Positions 19,984 through 28,556 of a DNA stretch of 64,000 nt are shown here, piece by piece. The position numbers and the translations under genes are program-made. Position 1 is the stretch's first letter; each line of letters begins with the position of its first letter. This stretch comes from Pseudomonas mangiferae (lineage in GTDB: Bacteria; Pseudomonadota; Gammaproteobacteria; Pseudomonadales; Pseudomonadaceae). The stretch lies in contig NZ_VJOY01000011.1 of NCBI RefSeq assembly GCF_007109405.1, forward strand, positions 62,001 to 126,000. The letters are read 5' to 3'. Below the pieces are notes generated by a model. The model was given only the letters and a program-made list of their open reading frames with translations. It did not search any database and had not been told where the DNA came from.

Positions 19984-22371
19984 TCAGTACTGGTAGCGCA
20001 GGGTCATGGCGACGTTGCGCGGTTCCCCGTAGAACAGGGCGCCCCAGTTATTGGAGGTCGGCAGCGTCTGGTAGTAGTGCTTGTCCAGGGCGTTATTGAG
20101 GTTGTATTGCAGGCTGAGCTGACGGTTCAGCTGCACGTGTGCATGCAGGTTGAGCAGTGCGTAGCCACCCTGCTCGATGTCGTACGCGGCGGCGCGGGTG
20201 TAGGTGCGGCTCTGGGCATAGACGTCACCGCCGATCCGCCAGCGCTCCAGCGCGCCGGGCAGGCGGTAGTCCGTCGAGACCTTCAGCAGGCGCCGCGGAA
20301 TGCGCGTGTAGTAGTCGCTGCCCTTGCTGGCGCCGGCCACGTATTCGGGGTCGCTGTAGGTGTAGCCGGCGCTGAGGTTCCAGCCTTCCACGGGGGCGCC
20401 GGAGATCTCCAGCTCGAAGCCGCGGTTGCGGACCTTGCCGCCTTCCTCGTAGCAGGTGCTGGTGCCGGTGACCCCGCAGACATGAGCGGTGTCCAGGGCT
20501 TCGGGCATGTTCAGCAGGTCGGTCTGGAACACCGCCAGCGCGGTGTTGAGGCGCCCCCCGAAGTACTCGCCCTTGACCCCCATCTCGTAGTTTTCCCCCT
20601 CCACCGGTTCGAGCAGTTTGTTGCCCGCGCCGTAATAGCTCTGGGTCTTGTAGATCTCGGTGTAGCTGGCGTAGAGCGTGTGCCGGCGGTCCAGGTCGTA
20701 GACCAGGCCGGCATAGGGGATGAGCCGGCCGTGTTCCGTGTAGCGGTCGTTGGTGTAGGGGCTGCTGACCTGGTAGTCCGACCAACTGGCGCGGCTGCCG
20801 ACGATCAGGCTCAGGGCGTCGGTCAGGCTGAACCGCGAGGCGGCGTACAAGCCTTGTTCCTCGCGGACGTACCGGGAGTTCGCCGCGGGCACGTCGGCGA
20901 TGAGGGGTGCGGGAATGGCACTGTTGTGAACGTCGGTGATGTCGACGGTCGGGGTGTTGGTGGCCGTTCGGGTGCCCACGTCGAAGGTGTCCTTGCGGCG
21001 GGTGGCGCCGAGCATCAGCTCGTGGGTGCGCCCGAACAGCTCGAAGGGGCCGGTGGCATAGAGGTCCAGCCCGGTTTGCCGGTCCTCGTAGGCGGCCTGG
21101 GAGACGATCAGCTTGTACCGGTCGCCGGAGACGCGGCTGGGGTACGAGGACAGGAAATCGGCGTCGGACCAGATCGAATTCAGCGCCAGGGTCAGCTTCC
21201 AGTCGTTGTCGAAGTAGTGGGTGAGGTCGCCGAACAGGGTGTAGTTATTGCGATCCAGGTAGGCCCAGTCGCCCACCAGCGAGGCGGAACGCGACAGCGG
21301 GTAGAACGAACCGTCGGCACGGGTGTTCAGCCCGCCCCATTCGTATCCGTTGTTGTCGTCCTTCTGCAGCGTGGCGCCGAGGGTCAGCACGGTGGCGTCG
21401 TCCAGGTCCGCTTCGCCGACCAGGTACAGCAGCTGGTTGTCCTTTTCCGCCTCGTCCCGAAAGCTGTTGGCGGTGTTGTAGTAGGCCACCGCGCGCCCGC
21501 GCAGGTGGCCGCTGTCCACCAGCGGGCCGGAGACGTCGACCTGGGTCCGGTAGTTGTCCCAGGAGCCCGCGCCCAGCTCGGCGCCCAACCGGAAGTCGCG
21601 CGTGGGGCGTTTGCGCACCAGGTTGATGGCCGCCGAGGGGTTGCCGGTGCCCTGCAGCAGGCCGTTGGCGCCGCGGACCACCTCGACACGGTCGTAGATC
21701 GCCATGTTGGCGGTGGACATGACGTCCATCGAGTAGTTTTCCGCGATGTTCGAGGGGATGCCGTCGAACTGCAGGTCATTGATCTCGAACCCCCGCGAAT
21801 AGAACGTCGATCGCTCGGTGCCGATCTTGGTGTAGGTGATGCCGGTGGTGGTGCGGGCGACGTCGTCCAGGGACTGGACGTTCTGGTCGTCCATCTTCTG
21901 CCGGGTCACCACCGTCACCGATTGCGGCGTCTCCCGCAGCGAGAGGGAAAGCCGGGTCGCGGTACGGGTGGCGCCGGTGGTATAGGCGCCGCTGCCCTCG
22001 GTGGTTTCACCGAGACCGGCGGCGTCGATGCGGGTTGCGCCCAGCTCCAGCGCCTCGTCGCTGCCACTGCGGGGCTGCACGCCGAATGTCCCGCCCTCGG
22101 TGATCCTCAGGTCCAGGCCACTGCCGGCCAGGGCCTGCTGCAGCGCCTGGGTGACGGTCATTTCTCCGTGGATCGCCGGCGCCTGTTTGCCGCTGACCAG
22201 GGCGGGGTTCAGGGAAATCGCCCGGTCGCCGCGGCTGGCGATGGCATTGAGGGTTTCCGCCAGGTTGGCGGCGGGCAGGTCGAAGCGGACCGTCTGTTCG
22301 GCCATGGCCAGCGGGCTGAAGCAGGCCAGGGCGACGGATACGGCAAGGGCGCGGGGCCAGGGTGTGAACAC
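19984..22371 (-). CDS. TonB-dependent siderophore receptor with STN domain (cassette 2)
   Basis: A 795 aa outer-membrane receptor. A signal peptide ends ACFSPLAMA. The STN domain covers about residues 25-100 (VRFDLPAANLAETLNAIASR, QALQQALAGSGLDLRI). A plug follows (RETPQSVTVVTRQKMDDQ, RVEVVRGANGLLQGTGNPSA), then a barrel ending TLRYQY. It is related to receptor 1 along its length (both carry ASYTEIYKTQ/ASYTDIFQPQ-type segments and a GYTY motif near the end), so an FpvA/FoxA-like ferric-siderophore role is likely. The specific ligand is unknown. Its fecR ends 80 bases upstream. Confidence 0.92.
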   Translation of the reverse strand: MFTPWPRALAVSVALACFSPLAMAEQTVRFDLPAANLAETLNAIASRGDRAISLNPALVSGKQAPAIHGEMTVTQALQQALAGSGLDLRITEGGTFGVQPRSGSDEALELGATRIDAAGLGETTEGSGAYTTGATRTATRLSLSLRETPQSVTVVTRQKMDDQNVQSLDDVARTTTGITYTKIGTERSTFYSRGFEINDLQFDGIPSNIAENYSMDVMSTANMAIYDRVEVVRGANGLLQGTGNPSAAINLVRKRPTRDFRLGAELGAGSWDNYRTQVDVSGPLVDSGHLRGRAVAYYNTANSFRDEAEKDNQLLYLVGEADLDDATVLTLGATLQKDDNNGYEWGGLNTRADGSFYPLSRSASLVGDWAYLDRNNYTLFGDLTHYFDNDWKLTLALNSIWSDADFLSSYPSRVSGDRYKLIVSQAAYEDRQTGLDLYATGPFELFGRTHELMLGATRRKDTFDVGTRTATNTPTVDITDVHNSAIPAPLIADVPAANSRYVREEQGLYAASRFSLTDALSLIVGSRASWSDYQVSSPYTNDRYTEHGRLIPYAGLVYDLDRRHTLYASYTEIYKTQSYYGAGNKLLEPVEGENYEMGVKGEYFGGRLNTALAVFQTDLLNMPEALDTAHVCGVTGTSTCYEEGGKVRNRGFELEISGAPVEGWNLSAGYTYSDPEYVAGASKGSDYYTRIPRRLLKVSTDYRLPGALERWRIGGDVYAQSRTYTRAAAYDIEQGGYALLNLHAHVQLNRQLSLQYNLNNALDKHYYQTLPTSNNWGALFYGEPRNVAMTLRYQY

Positions 22372-22422
22372 GGAGGGTCTCCTGAAGGTGGGTTGCGTTC
22401 AGGAGAGAGGTGGAACGAGCGA

Positions 22423-22454
22423 GGAAAACCGGACACCGGCGAGCCGTTTTTTCA
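22423..22454 (-). promoter_or_regulatory. Candidate ECF promoter before receptor 2
   Basis: On the minus strand TGAAAAAACGG starts at the fecR2 stop codon and is followed 12 bases later by TGTCCGGTTTTCC. The spacing and the TGTC.GGTTT core match the corresponding element of cassette 3, supporting a shared sigma-dependent promoter for the receptor gene. Confidence 0.45.
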
Positions 22455-23405
22455 TCCCGCCGGTTCGATCAGGGTCAACCACGGCCCGTAACGCTGGATG
22501 CGGATCGGCAGTGTCTCGGCCAGCGCGGTCAGGGCGCGGTCGCTGTCGTCCAGCGGGAATACGCCCTGCACGCGCAGCCCGCGGACCTGCGGCGCGACGC
22601 GTACCAACCCGCGCCGGTAGGGCCGCAGGGCGTCGACCACCGCCTCCAGGGGCTCGTCGAGCACGTCGAGGCGGCCGTCGAGCCAGGCCGCGGCGCGCCG
22701 GGGGTCGCCGGCCAGGCGTTCGACGGCCCCGGCGTGCAGCCGCGCGGACTGGCCCTCGCGCAACTCCAGGGCTTCGCCGCCGGGCAGGCGGGCGCGCACG
22801 GCGTGCTCCAGCACCGCCACGTGAGTGACGTCCGCCTCCTGCCGCACCAGGAAGCGCGTGCCCAGGGCGCAGACATCGCCCTGGGCGCTGCGCACCACGA
22901 AGGGCCGCGAGGGGTCGGCGGCGACCCGCACCACCAGTTCGCCCCGGCGCAGCAGCAGCAGGCGCTGGCCGGCCTGGAAGGCGACGTCGACGGCGCTGCC
23001 GGCGTTGAGGTCGAGCTGGCTGCCGTCGGCGAGCGTGACGCGGCGGCGCTCGCCGGTGCCGCTGCGCAGGTCGGCGAACACCGCGCGTCCCGGCGCGCTG
23101 CGCAGGCCCAGCCACAGCGCGCCGCCTGCCAGGCCGAGCCCGGCGATGCCGCGCAGTACGTCGCGGCGGCCGAGGGCGGGCGGCGCCAGCAGGTCGTGGG
23201 CGAGCTGCCGGTCGAGCCGGCGCAGGGTGTCGTAGGGCGCGCCAAGGCGCGCCTGCAGGTGCTCCCAGGCGCGGCGCCGGGCCGGGTCGCCGTCCCGCCA
23301 GGCGTCGAAACGGGCCTGCAGGCGGGCATCCGGTGCGCCGGCGCGCAACCGTACCATCCAGGCGATGGCTTCTTCCGCCTCGCGGTCGAGGGGCGAGGGC
23401 GTCAT
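22452..23405 (-). CDS. FecR-type anti-sigma factor (cassette 2)
   Basis: A 317 aa protein with the FecR layout. The N-terminal DUF4880 domain includes REAEEAIAWMVRLRAGA and DPARRRAWEHLQAR. A membrane segment near residue 95 (GIAGLGLAGGALWLGL) follows, then the periplasmic FecR core (GERRRVTLADGSQLDLNAGS, GDVCALGTRFLV). The start MTPSPLDREAEEA at 23405 overlaps the sigma stop by four bases (ATGA); an ATG eight codons upstream is less likely. It transmits the receptor 2 signal to its sigma factor. Confidence 0.9.
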   Translation of the reverse strand: MTPSPLDREAEEAIAWMVRLRAGAPDARLQARFDAWRDGDPARRRAWEHLQARLGAPYDTLRRLDRQLAHDLLAPPALGRRDVLRGIAGLGLAGGALWLGLRSAPGRAVFADLRSGTGERRRVTLADGSQLDLNAGSAVDVAFQAGQRLLLLRRGELVVRVAADPSRPFVVRSAQGDVCALGTRFLVRQEADVTHVAVLEHAVRARLPGGEALELREGQSARLHAGAVERLAGDPRRAAAWLDGRLDVLDEPLEAVVDALRPYRRGLVRVAPQVRGLRVQGVFPLDDSDRALTALAETLPIRIQRYGPWLTLIEPAG

Positions 23406-23944
23406 GGCCCCACCCCGCTCAGGTAGCACTGGCGCAGGGCCTGGTTCATATAGCGGCCGACGGTGCGTTCGGACACACCCAGCCGACGGCCGATCTCGGC
23501 GTAGCCGAAGCCGTCGAGCTGGCTGTAGAGGAAGGCCTTCTTCACCGCCAGCGGCAGGCCGGCCAGGGTGCGGTCGACGAGGTCCAGCGCTTCCAGCAGC
23601 ATCAGGCGCTCCTCCGGCGAGGGCGCCAGGGCCTCCGGCAGCAGCGCCAGGCGTTCCAGGTAGGCCCGCTCCAGGCGCTGGCGGCGATGGCGGTCATGGA
23701 TCAGCCGGCGGGCGACGGTGGAGAGGAAGGCGCGCGGCTGCTCCAGCGTGGCAGGGTCGACCCGGGCGGCGAGCAACTGGCAGAAGGTTTCCGCCGCGGT
23801 GTCCTCGGCATCGGCGTGGTTGCGCAGTTGGCGCTGCACATGCCGCAGCAGCCAGCGGTGGTGATCGCTGAAGAAGAAGCCCAGCTTGCGGGTGATGGCC
23901 GACACGGCGGATGCCACTCGATATGAAATGTGAATTGTTCTCAT
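23402..23944 (-). CDS. FecI-type ECF sigma factor (cassette 2)
   Basis: An ECF sigma of up to 180 aa. Region 2 is FFSDHHRWLLRHVQRQLRNH to ETFCQLLA and RAFLSTVARRLIHDRHRRQR; region 4 is GYAEIGRRLGVSERTVGRYM. The start is uncertain. ATG 23944 gives MRTIHISYRVASAV but would place the Fur-like motif inside the coding region; GTG 23917 or 23905 (VSAITRKLGFF) would leave the motif upstream. It is clearly more divergent than the sigma factors of cassettes 1 and 3. Confidence 0.85.
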   Translation of the reverse strand: MRTIHISYRVASAVSAITRKLGFFFSDHHRWLLRHVQRQLRNHADAEDTAAETFCQLLAARVDPATLEQPRAFLSTVARRLIHDRHRRQRLERAYLERLALLPEALAPSPEERLMLLEALDLVDRTLAGLPLAVKKAFLYSQLDGFGYAEIGRRLGVSERTVGRYMNQALRQCYLSGVGP

Positions 23945-23947
23945 CTT
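23925..23947 (-). promoter_or_regulatory. Candidate Fur box before sigma gene 2
   Basis: On the minus strand GATGAGAACAATTCACATT matches about 10 of 19 Fur consensus positions by eye. It is the only AT-rich patch upstream of the sigma gene. It overlaps the first codons if the ATG at 23944 is used, which argues for a downstream GTG start. Confidence 0.4.
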
Positions 23948-24018
23948 ATCGGTGGCAGGCGATGCCCGGCAATCGCCGGCTCGGCTTCCGCCTGGGTGTA
24001 GCGAGGTCGGTACCCAGG

Positions 24019-24750
24019 CCTCGGCGTATAGGGGTTCGCAGCCATCCAGGCGCGCGCCCCCGTCACCGTCTGACAAAGGGGCTTGGGCACGGTAGTCAGG
24101 CGGTGAGGGTTACCGCGAGCCCTTGGTGGAAAACGCTGCGCGGTTTTCCACCCTACGGGTTGGGAAGTAGGGTGGGAAACGCTCTGTTTTCCCACCGGAG
24201 GGGGTGGAGCGCTGTGCCGGGGCCATTGGTGGAAAACGCGTTTCGGTTTTCCACCCTACAACGCTCGATCCGCATCCGGGCCTCGGCGTATAGGGGGTCG
24301 CAGCCATCCAGGCGCGCACCCGTTCACCGTCTGTCACAGGGGCTTGGGCACGGTAGTAGGCGGTGAGGGTTACGGCGAGCCCTTGGTGGAAAACGCGGCG
24401 TGGTTTTTCACCCCACGGGTTGGGAAGTAGGGTGGGAAACGCTCTGCTTTCCCACCAAAGGGCGTGGAGCGCTGTGCCGGGGGCCATCGGTGGAAAACGC
24501 GTTGCGGTTTTCCACCCTACGACGCTCGATCCGCATACAGGCCTCGGCGTATAGGGGTTCGTAGCCATCCAGGCGCGTACCTGCTCACCGCCTGGCACAG
24601 GGCTTGGGCACGGTAGTCAGGCGGTGAGAGTTACCGCGAGCCCTTGGTGGAAAAAGCTGCGCGGTTTTCCACCCTACGGGTTGGGAAGTAGGGTGGGAAA
24701 CGCTCTGCTTTCCCACCGTCGGAGGTTGTGGTTTCCACCCTACGGCGCGT
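24019..24750. repeat. Palindromic repeat array 3 within about 261-bp tandem repeats
   Basis: A long direct repeat starts with CCTCGGCGTATAGGGG at 24019, 24281 and 24542, giving periods of 262 and 261 bp; the third copy is truncated. Each copy carries about 100 bp of private sequence (TAGGGG..TCG.AGCCATCCAGGCG, CACGGTAGT) followed by A, B, A palindromes (A near 24125, 24229, 24385, 24489, 24646; B near 24171, 24431, 24691). It ends close to the stop of receptor 3. Short open frames across it simply follow the repeat and are not genes. Confidence 0.85.
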
Positions 24751-24754
24751 GGGG

Positions 24755-27214
24755 TCACCAGGCGTAGGTGACGGACCCGGTGAGGTTGCGCCGGTAGCCG
24801 TACTTGCAGCTGTCGCCGGTGTAGCCGCACTGGGAGACGTAGCGCTCGTCGGTGAGGTTGGAGGCGTTCACCGCCAGCTTCAGCCCTGCCAGCGACGCGT
24901 CCAGGTGGGCCAGGTCGTAGCTGAGGGAGGCGTCGTAGAGGGTGTAGCTAGGGACGTGCTCGTCGTTGGCGGTGTCGGTGTAGCCGGCGCCGACGTAGCG
25001 GACCCCGGCGCCGATCCCCAGGCCCGCCAGCGGACCGCCCTGCAGGGTGTACTGCGACCACAGCGAGGCCAGGGTCTCCGGGGTGTTGGCGGGGCGGTTG
25101 CCTTCCTCGCCGGCGCGGGTGCTGCGGGTGATCTCCAGGTTGGCGTGGCTGACATTGGCGATCAGCTCCAGGGCCTCGGTGGGCTTCGCCTTGCCCTCCA
25201 GCTCGAGGCCGCGGGAGCGCACCTCGCCGGTGGCCACCGAGAAGCGGTTGTTGGCCGGGTCCGGGGTCAGCACGTTCTGCCGGGTCAGGTCGAACGCCGA
25301 GAGGGTGACGAACGCCTCGCTGCCCGGCGGCTGGAACTTGATCCCCAGTTCGTACTGCCGGCCGGTCTCGGGCTCGAACGCGCTACCGTCCCGTGCCGTG
25401 GCGGTGATGTTGGGGAAGAACGACTCGGAATAGCTGGCGTAGGGCGCCAGGCCGTTGTCCGCCCGGTACATCACGCCGCTGCGCCAGGTGAAGGCGTGGT
25501 CGCGCTGGTGCAGGTCCGGCGAGGTGTCGTCCTCGTAGTTGTCGGTGCTCGACCGGCTCCAGTCCTGGCGGCCGCCCAGGTTGACGATCCATTTCTCGTC
25601 GAAGGTCAGCTGCTCGGACAGGTACAGGCCGACCTGGTCCAGCTTCTGCTGCTGGTTGATGTCGTAGAAGGCGTCCAGGTCGCTGTAGTCCTGGTGGTAG
25701 ACGGGGTCGTAGAGGTCCAGCGGGCTGACCACGTTGCCGCCCCCCAGCTGGTCGCTGCGGGCGTGCTGGACGTCGATGCCGGCCAGGGTGGTGTGGCGGA
25801 AGCGCCCGTGCTCCCAGGTGGCCTGCAGCTGGTTGTCCAGCATGGCGTTCTTCAGGGTCTCGCTGCCCAGGTAGCCGAAACGGCCGGCTGTGCGCTGGTC
25901 GTCGTCCAGGCCGTACTGGTAGATCGTCCGTTGTTCTTGGTCGGAGCGGATGTAGCGGGCGTTCTGGCGGAACGTCCAGATGGCGTCCAGGTGGTGTTCG
26001 AACTGGTAGCCGACCGACCAGTACTCCGCGTCGTACTTGTCGAAGTCCGGGTCGCCGACGAAGCGGTCGGTGGGCAGGCGCCCGTGGCTCGAGGGCTTCA
26101 GGGTGCCGATGCGCGGCAGGGCGTAGTAGCCGAGGACGTTGCGGTCCTTCTGGAACGAGGTGAGCAGGGTCAGCGAGGTGTCCTCGGACGGCCGCCAGCT
26201 GAAGGCCGGGGCGATGTACTGGCGGTCGTCCTTGGCGTAGTCGATCTGGGTGTCGCTCTCGCGGAACAGGCCGGTCAGGCGGTAGCTGTAGACGCCGTCG
26301 TCGTCCAACGGCCCGCCCAGGTCGGCGGCCAGTTGCTTGCGGTCGTAGCTGCCGACTTCGGCCACCACCTCGTGGAGCGGGACGTCGGTGGGGCGCTTGC
26401 TGACGATGTTGACGATGCCGCCGGGGCCGCCCTGGCCGAACAGCACCGAGGCGGGGCCGCGCAGCACTTCGACCCGCTCCAGGCCATAGACCTCGCCGAT
26501 CATCCGGCTCTGGTTGCTGAAGCTGTACTGGCGCAGGCCGTCGCGGTAGATGCCGCCGCCGGTGGTGGCGTCGAAGCCGCGGATCGAGATGGTGTCCTTG
26601 CGGGTGTCGACGCCGTTTGCCTCGCCGTTCACGCCCGCGGTGTAGCGCAGGGCCTGGCCGATGCTCTGGGGCTTCTGGTCGTCGAGCTGCTTGCGGGTCA
26701 CCACGCTGATGGACTGCGGTGTGTCCATGAGGGCCGTGTCGGTCTTGGTGGCGCTCATGGTGCGTTCGGCGATCAACCCGCTGGCACCGCCCAGCGAGGT
26801 GTCGTAGGCGGTGCCACCGATGGTGGTGGCGGGCAACTGGAACGCGGCGTCCGCGGCGCCGGCCTGCAGCACGTAGGCGTCGCCGGTGGCGACGGTGACC
26901 AGCCCGGTCCCGGCCAGCAGGCGGGCCAGGCCGTCCTCCACCCCATAGCGGCCTTCCAGCCCCGGGCTGCGCTTGCCGGCGGTGAGCTGCCCGTCGGCGG
27001 AAAGCAGGATGCCGGCTTCCCGGGCGAAGCGGTTCAGCGCCTGGTCGAGGGCGCCCGCGGGGATGGCGTAGGTGCGCGCCTGGGTATCGGCGACGGGCTG
27101 GGCCTGGGCGGCCGGCAGCAGCGGCAGCGGGCCGGCGGCCAGCAGGCCGGCGAACAGGGCGTGGCGAACCGACAGGTTCAGCCGGCTACGGGTGGGGGCG
27201 GGCAGGTGCGGCAT
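24755..27214 (-). CDS. TonB-dependent siderophore receptor with STN domain, FhuA/FiuA-like (cassette 3)
   Basis: An 819 aa receptor starting MPHLPAPTRSRLNLSVRHAL, with GAGGAG 9 bases upstream; the frame is open further upstream but this start has the ribosome site and signal peptide. The STN domain covers about residues 45-115 (YAIPAGALDQALNRFAREAG). The plug has DTPQSISVVTRKQLDDQKPQ and VEVLRGPASVLFGQGGPGG. The barrel contains NLGGRQDWSRSSTD and GIKFQPPG and ends SVTYAW. VEVLRGPASVLFGQ and the LFGQGGPGG signature place it with ferrichrome/hydroxamate-type receptors rather than with receptors 1 and 2. The ligand assignment is tentative. Confidence 0.92.
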   Translation of the reverse strand: MPHLPAPTRSRLNLSVRHALFAGLLAAGPLPLLPAAQAQPVADTQARTYAIPAGALDQALNRFAREAGILLSADGQLTAGKRSPGLEGRYGVEDGLARLLAGTGLVTVATGDAYVLQAGAADAAFQLPATTIGGTAYDTSLGGASGLIAERTMSATKTDTALMDTPQSISVVTRKQLDDQKPQSIGQALRYTAGVNGEANGVDTRKDTISIRGFDATTGGGIYRDGLRQYSFSNQSRMIGEVYGLERVEVLRGPASVLFGQGGPGGIVNIVSKRPTDVPLHEVVAEVGSYDRKQLAADLGGPLDDDGVYSYRLTGLFRESDTQIDYAKDDRQYIAPAFSWRPSEDTSLTLLTSFQKDRNVLGYYALPRIGTLKPSSHGRLPTDRFVGDPDFDKYDAEYWSVGYQFEHHLDAIWTFRQNARYIRSDQEQRTIYQYGLDDDQRTAGRFGYLGSETLKNAMLDNQLQATWEHGRFRHTTLAGIDVQHARSDQLGGGNVVSPLDLYDPVYHQDYSDLDAFYDINQQQKLDQVGLYLSEQLTFDEKWIVNLGGRQDWSRSSTDNYEDDTSPDLHQRDHAFTWRSGVMYRADNGLAPYASYSESFFPNITATARDGSAFEPETGRQYELGIKFQPPGSEAFVTLSAFDLTRQNVLTPDPANNRFSVATGEVRSRGLELEGKAKPTEALELIANVSHANLEITRSTRAGEEGNRPANTPETLASLWSQYTLQGGPLAGLGIGAGVRYVGAGYTDTANDEHVPSYTLYDASLSYDLAHLDASLAGLKLAVNASNLTDERYVSQCGYTGDSCKYGYRRNLTGSVTYAW

Positions 27215-27274
27215 TCCGGGTACTCCTCGTGAGAATGCGTCGTGAGCGGGGTCACGGGTATCCCGAGCGAGCCG

Positions 27275-27308
27275 GCGAAACCGACAAGGGACGGCGAAAT
27301 TTTTTTCA
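27275..27308 (-). promoter_or_regulatory. Candidate ECF promoter before receptor 3
   Basis: On the minus strand GTGAAAAAAATTTCGCCG is followed by CCTTGTCGGTTTCGCC, about 60-90 bases before the receptor start. It shares the TGAAAAAA tract and TGTC.GGTTT core with the element before receptor 2. Good candidate for recognition by the neighbouring ECF sigma. Confidence 0.45.
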
Positions 27309-27414
27309 CGGCGCGGTCGTTGCCCGGCGCTCACCCCGAAAAAACGAGGGCCGAAGGGCAGGGCAAGCACTGGTGGAAAAACGGCTCTACCCAGGACGAG
27401 CAGCCCGGCCCGCC

Positions 27415-27594
27415 TTCTACGAGGCCTTCGTCGAGCGTAGGCCCATTTCCTCCTCGGGTGCTGTGCGAGAAGGCATCGAGGGGAGGTGGGGCCAGGCAAA
27501 GACGAACCAGGACACGGCGAGCGATCAGGGAGCGTTCCGCTCCCGTTTTCGACGACGCCTCACCGAGCGCCGGCATTTTCCGGACAGCGCCTAG
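27415..27594. mobile_element. Possible decayed relative of the MITE-like element
   Basis: The left part TTCTACGAGGCCTTCGTCGAGCG resembles the left end at 11516, and TCACCGAGCGCCGGCATTTT plus CCTAGG resembles the right end at 11623-11658. The centre is diverged and longer (about 176 bp against 147). As at 11.6 kb, it ends at a TAG stop of a minus-strand gene, here fecR3. The whole 27215-27590 gap (376 bp) has no credible gene and makes this fecR-receptor gap longer than in the other cassettes. Confidence 0.35.
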
Positions 27595-28556
27595 GCCCGC
27601 GGCCGCACGGTCACCCAATAGCGGGTGACGGCGTGTACCTCTACCGGCAGGGAGCGTTGCAGGGCCGCCAGCACCCGGTCGGTGTCGGCCAGGGGGAACA
27701 CGCCGGTGAGGGGCAGGCCGGCGACGGCCGGGTCGCAGCGCAGCACGCCGGGGCGGTGCCGCGCAAGCTCGTCGACGAAGCGGCCCAGGGGCATGTGCTC
27801 CACCACCAGGCGGCCCTCGGTCCAGGCGATGGCGTCGAGGTCGGCGGGGCGCGTGTCGCCCATTTCGTCGGCGGAGAACCACAGCTGCCGGCCCGCCTGC
27901 AGGCGTCGGGCGGCGGCCCGGCGCGGGCGGATTTCCAGCTCGCCCTGGTAGAGGTCGACCCGGCTGCCGCCGTCGATTTCCCGCACGCAGAAGCGCGTGC
28001 CTAGGGCCTGAACGTCGCCGGCCGCGGTCTCCACCACCAGCGGGCGCGGGTACGGAGCGGGGTCGCGGCCGCTGGTGAGCAGCAACTCGCCGGCCAGCAG
28101 GCGGATTCGCCGCTGGTGGGCGTCGAACCGGATGTCCACCGCGCTGCCGCTGTTCAACTCCAGGCGGCTGCCGTCGGGCAGGTCATGGCGCAGCCGTTCG
28201 CCGGTGCCGCTGCGCAGGTCGGCCAGGGCCTCGCGCCAGGGCAGGTGCGCCTGAGCCAGGTAGCCGCTGCCACCGGCCATCAGCAGCAGGCCCAGCAGTT
28301 TCAACGCCTGGCGGCGACGGGCGTCCGGCAGTTCGCGCAGCACCGTGCGGGCCGTGCCGGCGGGCACCCCGGCGAGGGTGCCCTGCAGCCGTTGCAGGCG
28401 CTCCCAGGCGCGCCGGTGCTCGGGGTCGGCGGCCTGCCAGGCGGCGAAGCGGCGCTGGGCCTCGTCTTCCAGCGGGCCGCCCCAGTGGAGCATCAGCCAG
28501 TGGCTGGCCTGCTCCACCACCGCCGGCGCGATGGGGCTGTCGGGCAGGCGCGTCAT
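27591..28556 (-). CDS. FecR-type anti-sigma factor (cassette 3)
   Basis: A 321 aa FecR protein. The N-terminal domain has VEQASHWLMLHWGGPLED and DPEHRRAWERLQRLQGTL. The membrane segment lies near residue 90 (LKLLGLLLMAGGSGYLA). The periplasmic FecR domain has LPDGSRLELNSGSAVDIRF and GDVQALGTRFCV. The ATG at 28556 overlaps the sigma stop (ATGA). The frame stays open far upstream through the sigma gene. It should transmit receptor 3 occupancy to its sigma. Confidence 0.92.
   Translation of the reverse strand: MTRLPDSPIAPAVVEQASHWLMLHWGGPLEDEAQRRFAAWQAADPEHRRAWERLQRLQGTLAGVPAGTARTVLRELPDARRRQALKLLGLLLMAGGSGYLAQAHLPWREALADLRSGTGERLRHDLPDGSRLELNSGSAVDIRFDAHQRRIRLLAGELLLTSGRDPAPYPRPLVVETAAGDVQALGTRFCVREIDGGSRVDLYQGELEIRPRRAAARRLQAGRQLWFSADEMGDTRPADLDAIAWTEGRLVVEHMPLGRFVDELARHRPGVLRCDPAVAGLPLTGVFPLADTDRVLAALQRSLPVEVHAVTRYWVTVRPRA

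Noticed and set aside
27229-27594. A 121-codon plus-strand open frame between receptor 3 and fecR3
   Set aside because: No ribosome site, no family resemblance, and it runs across the promoter-like element and the degenerate repeat.
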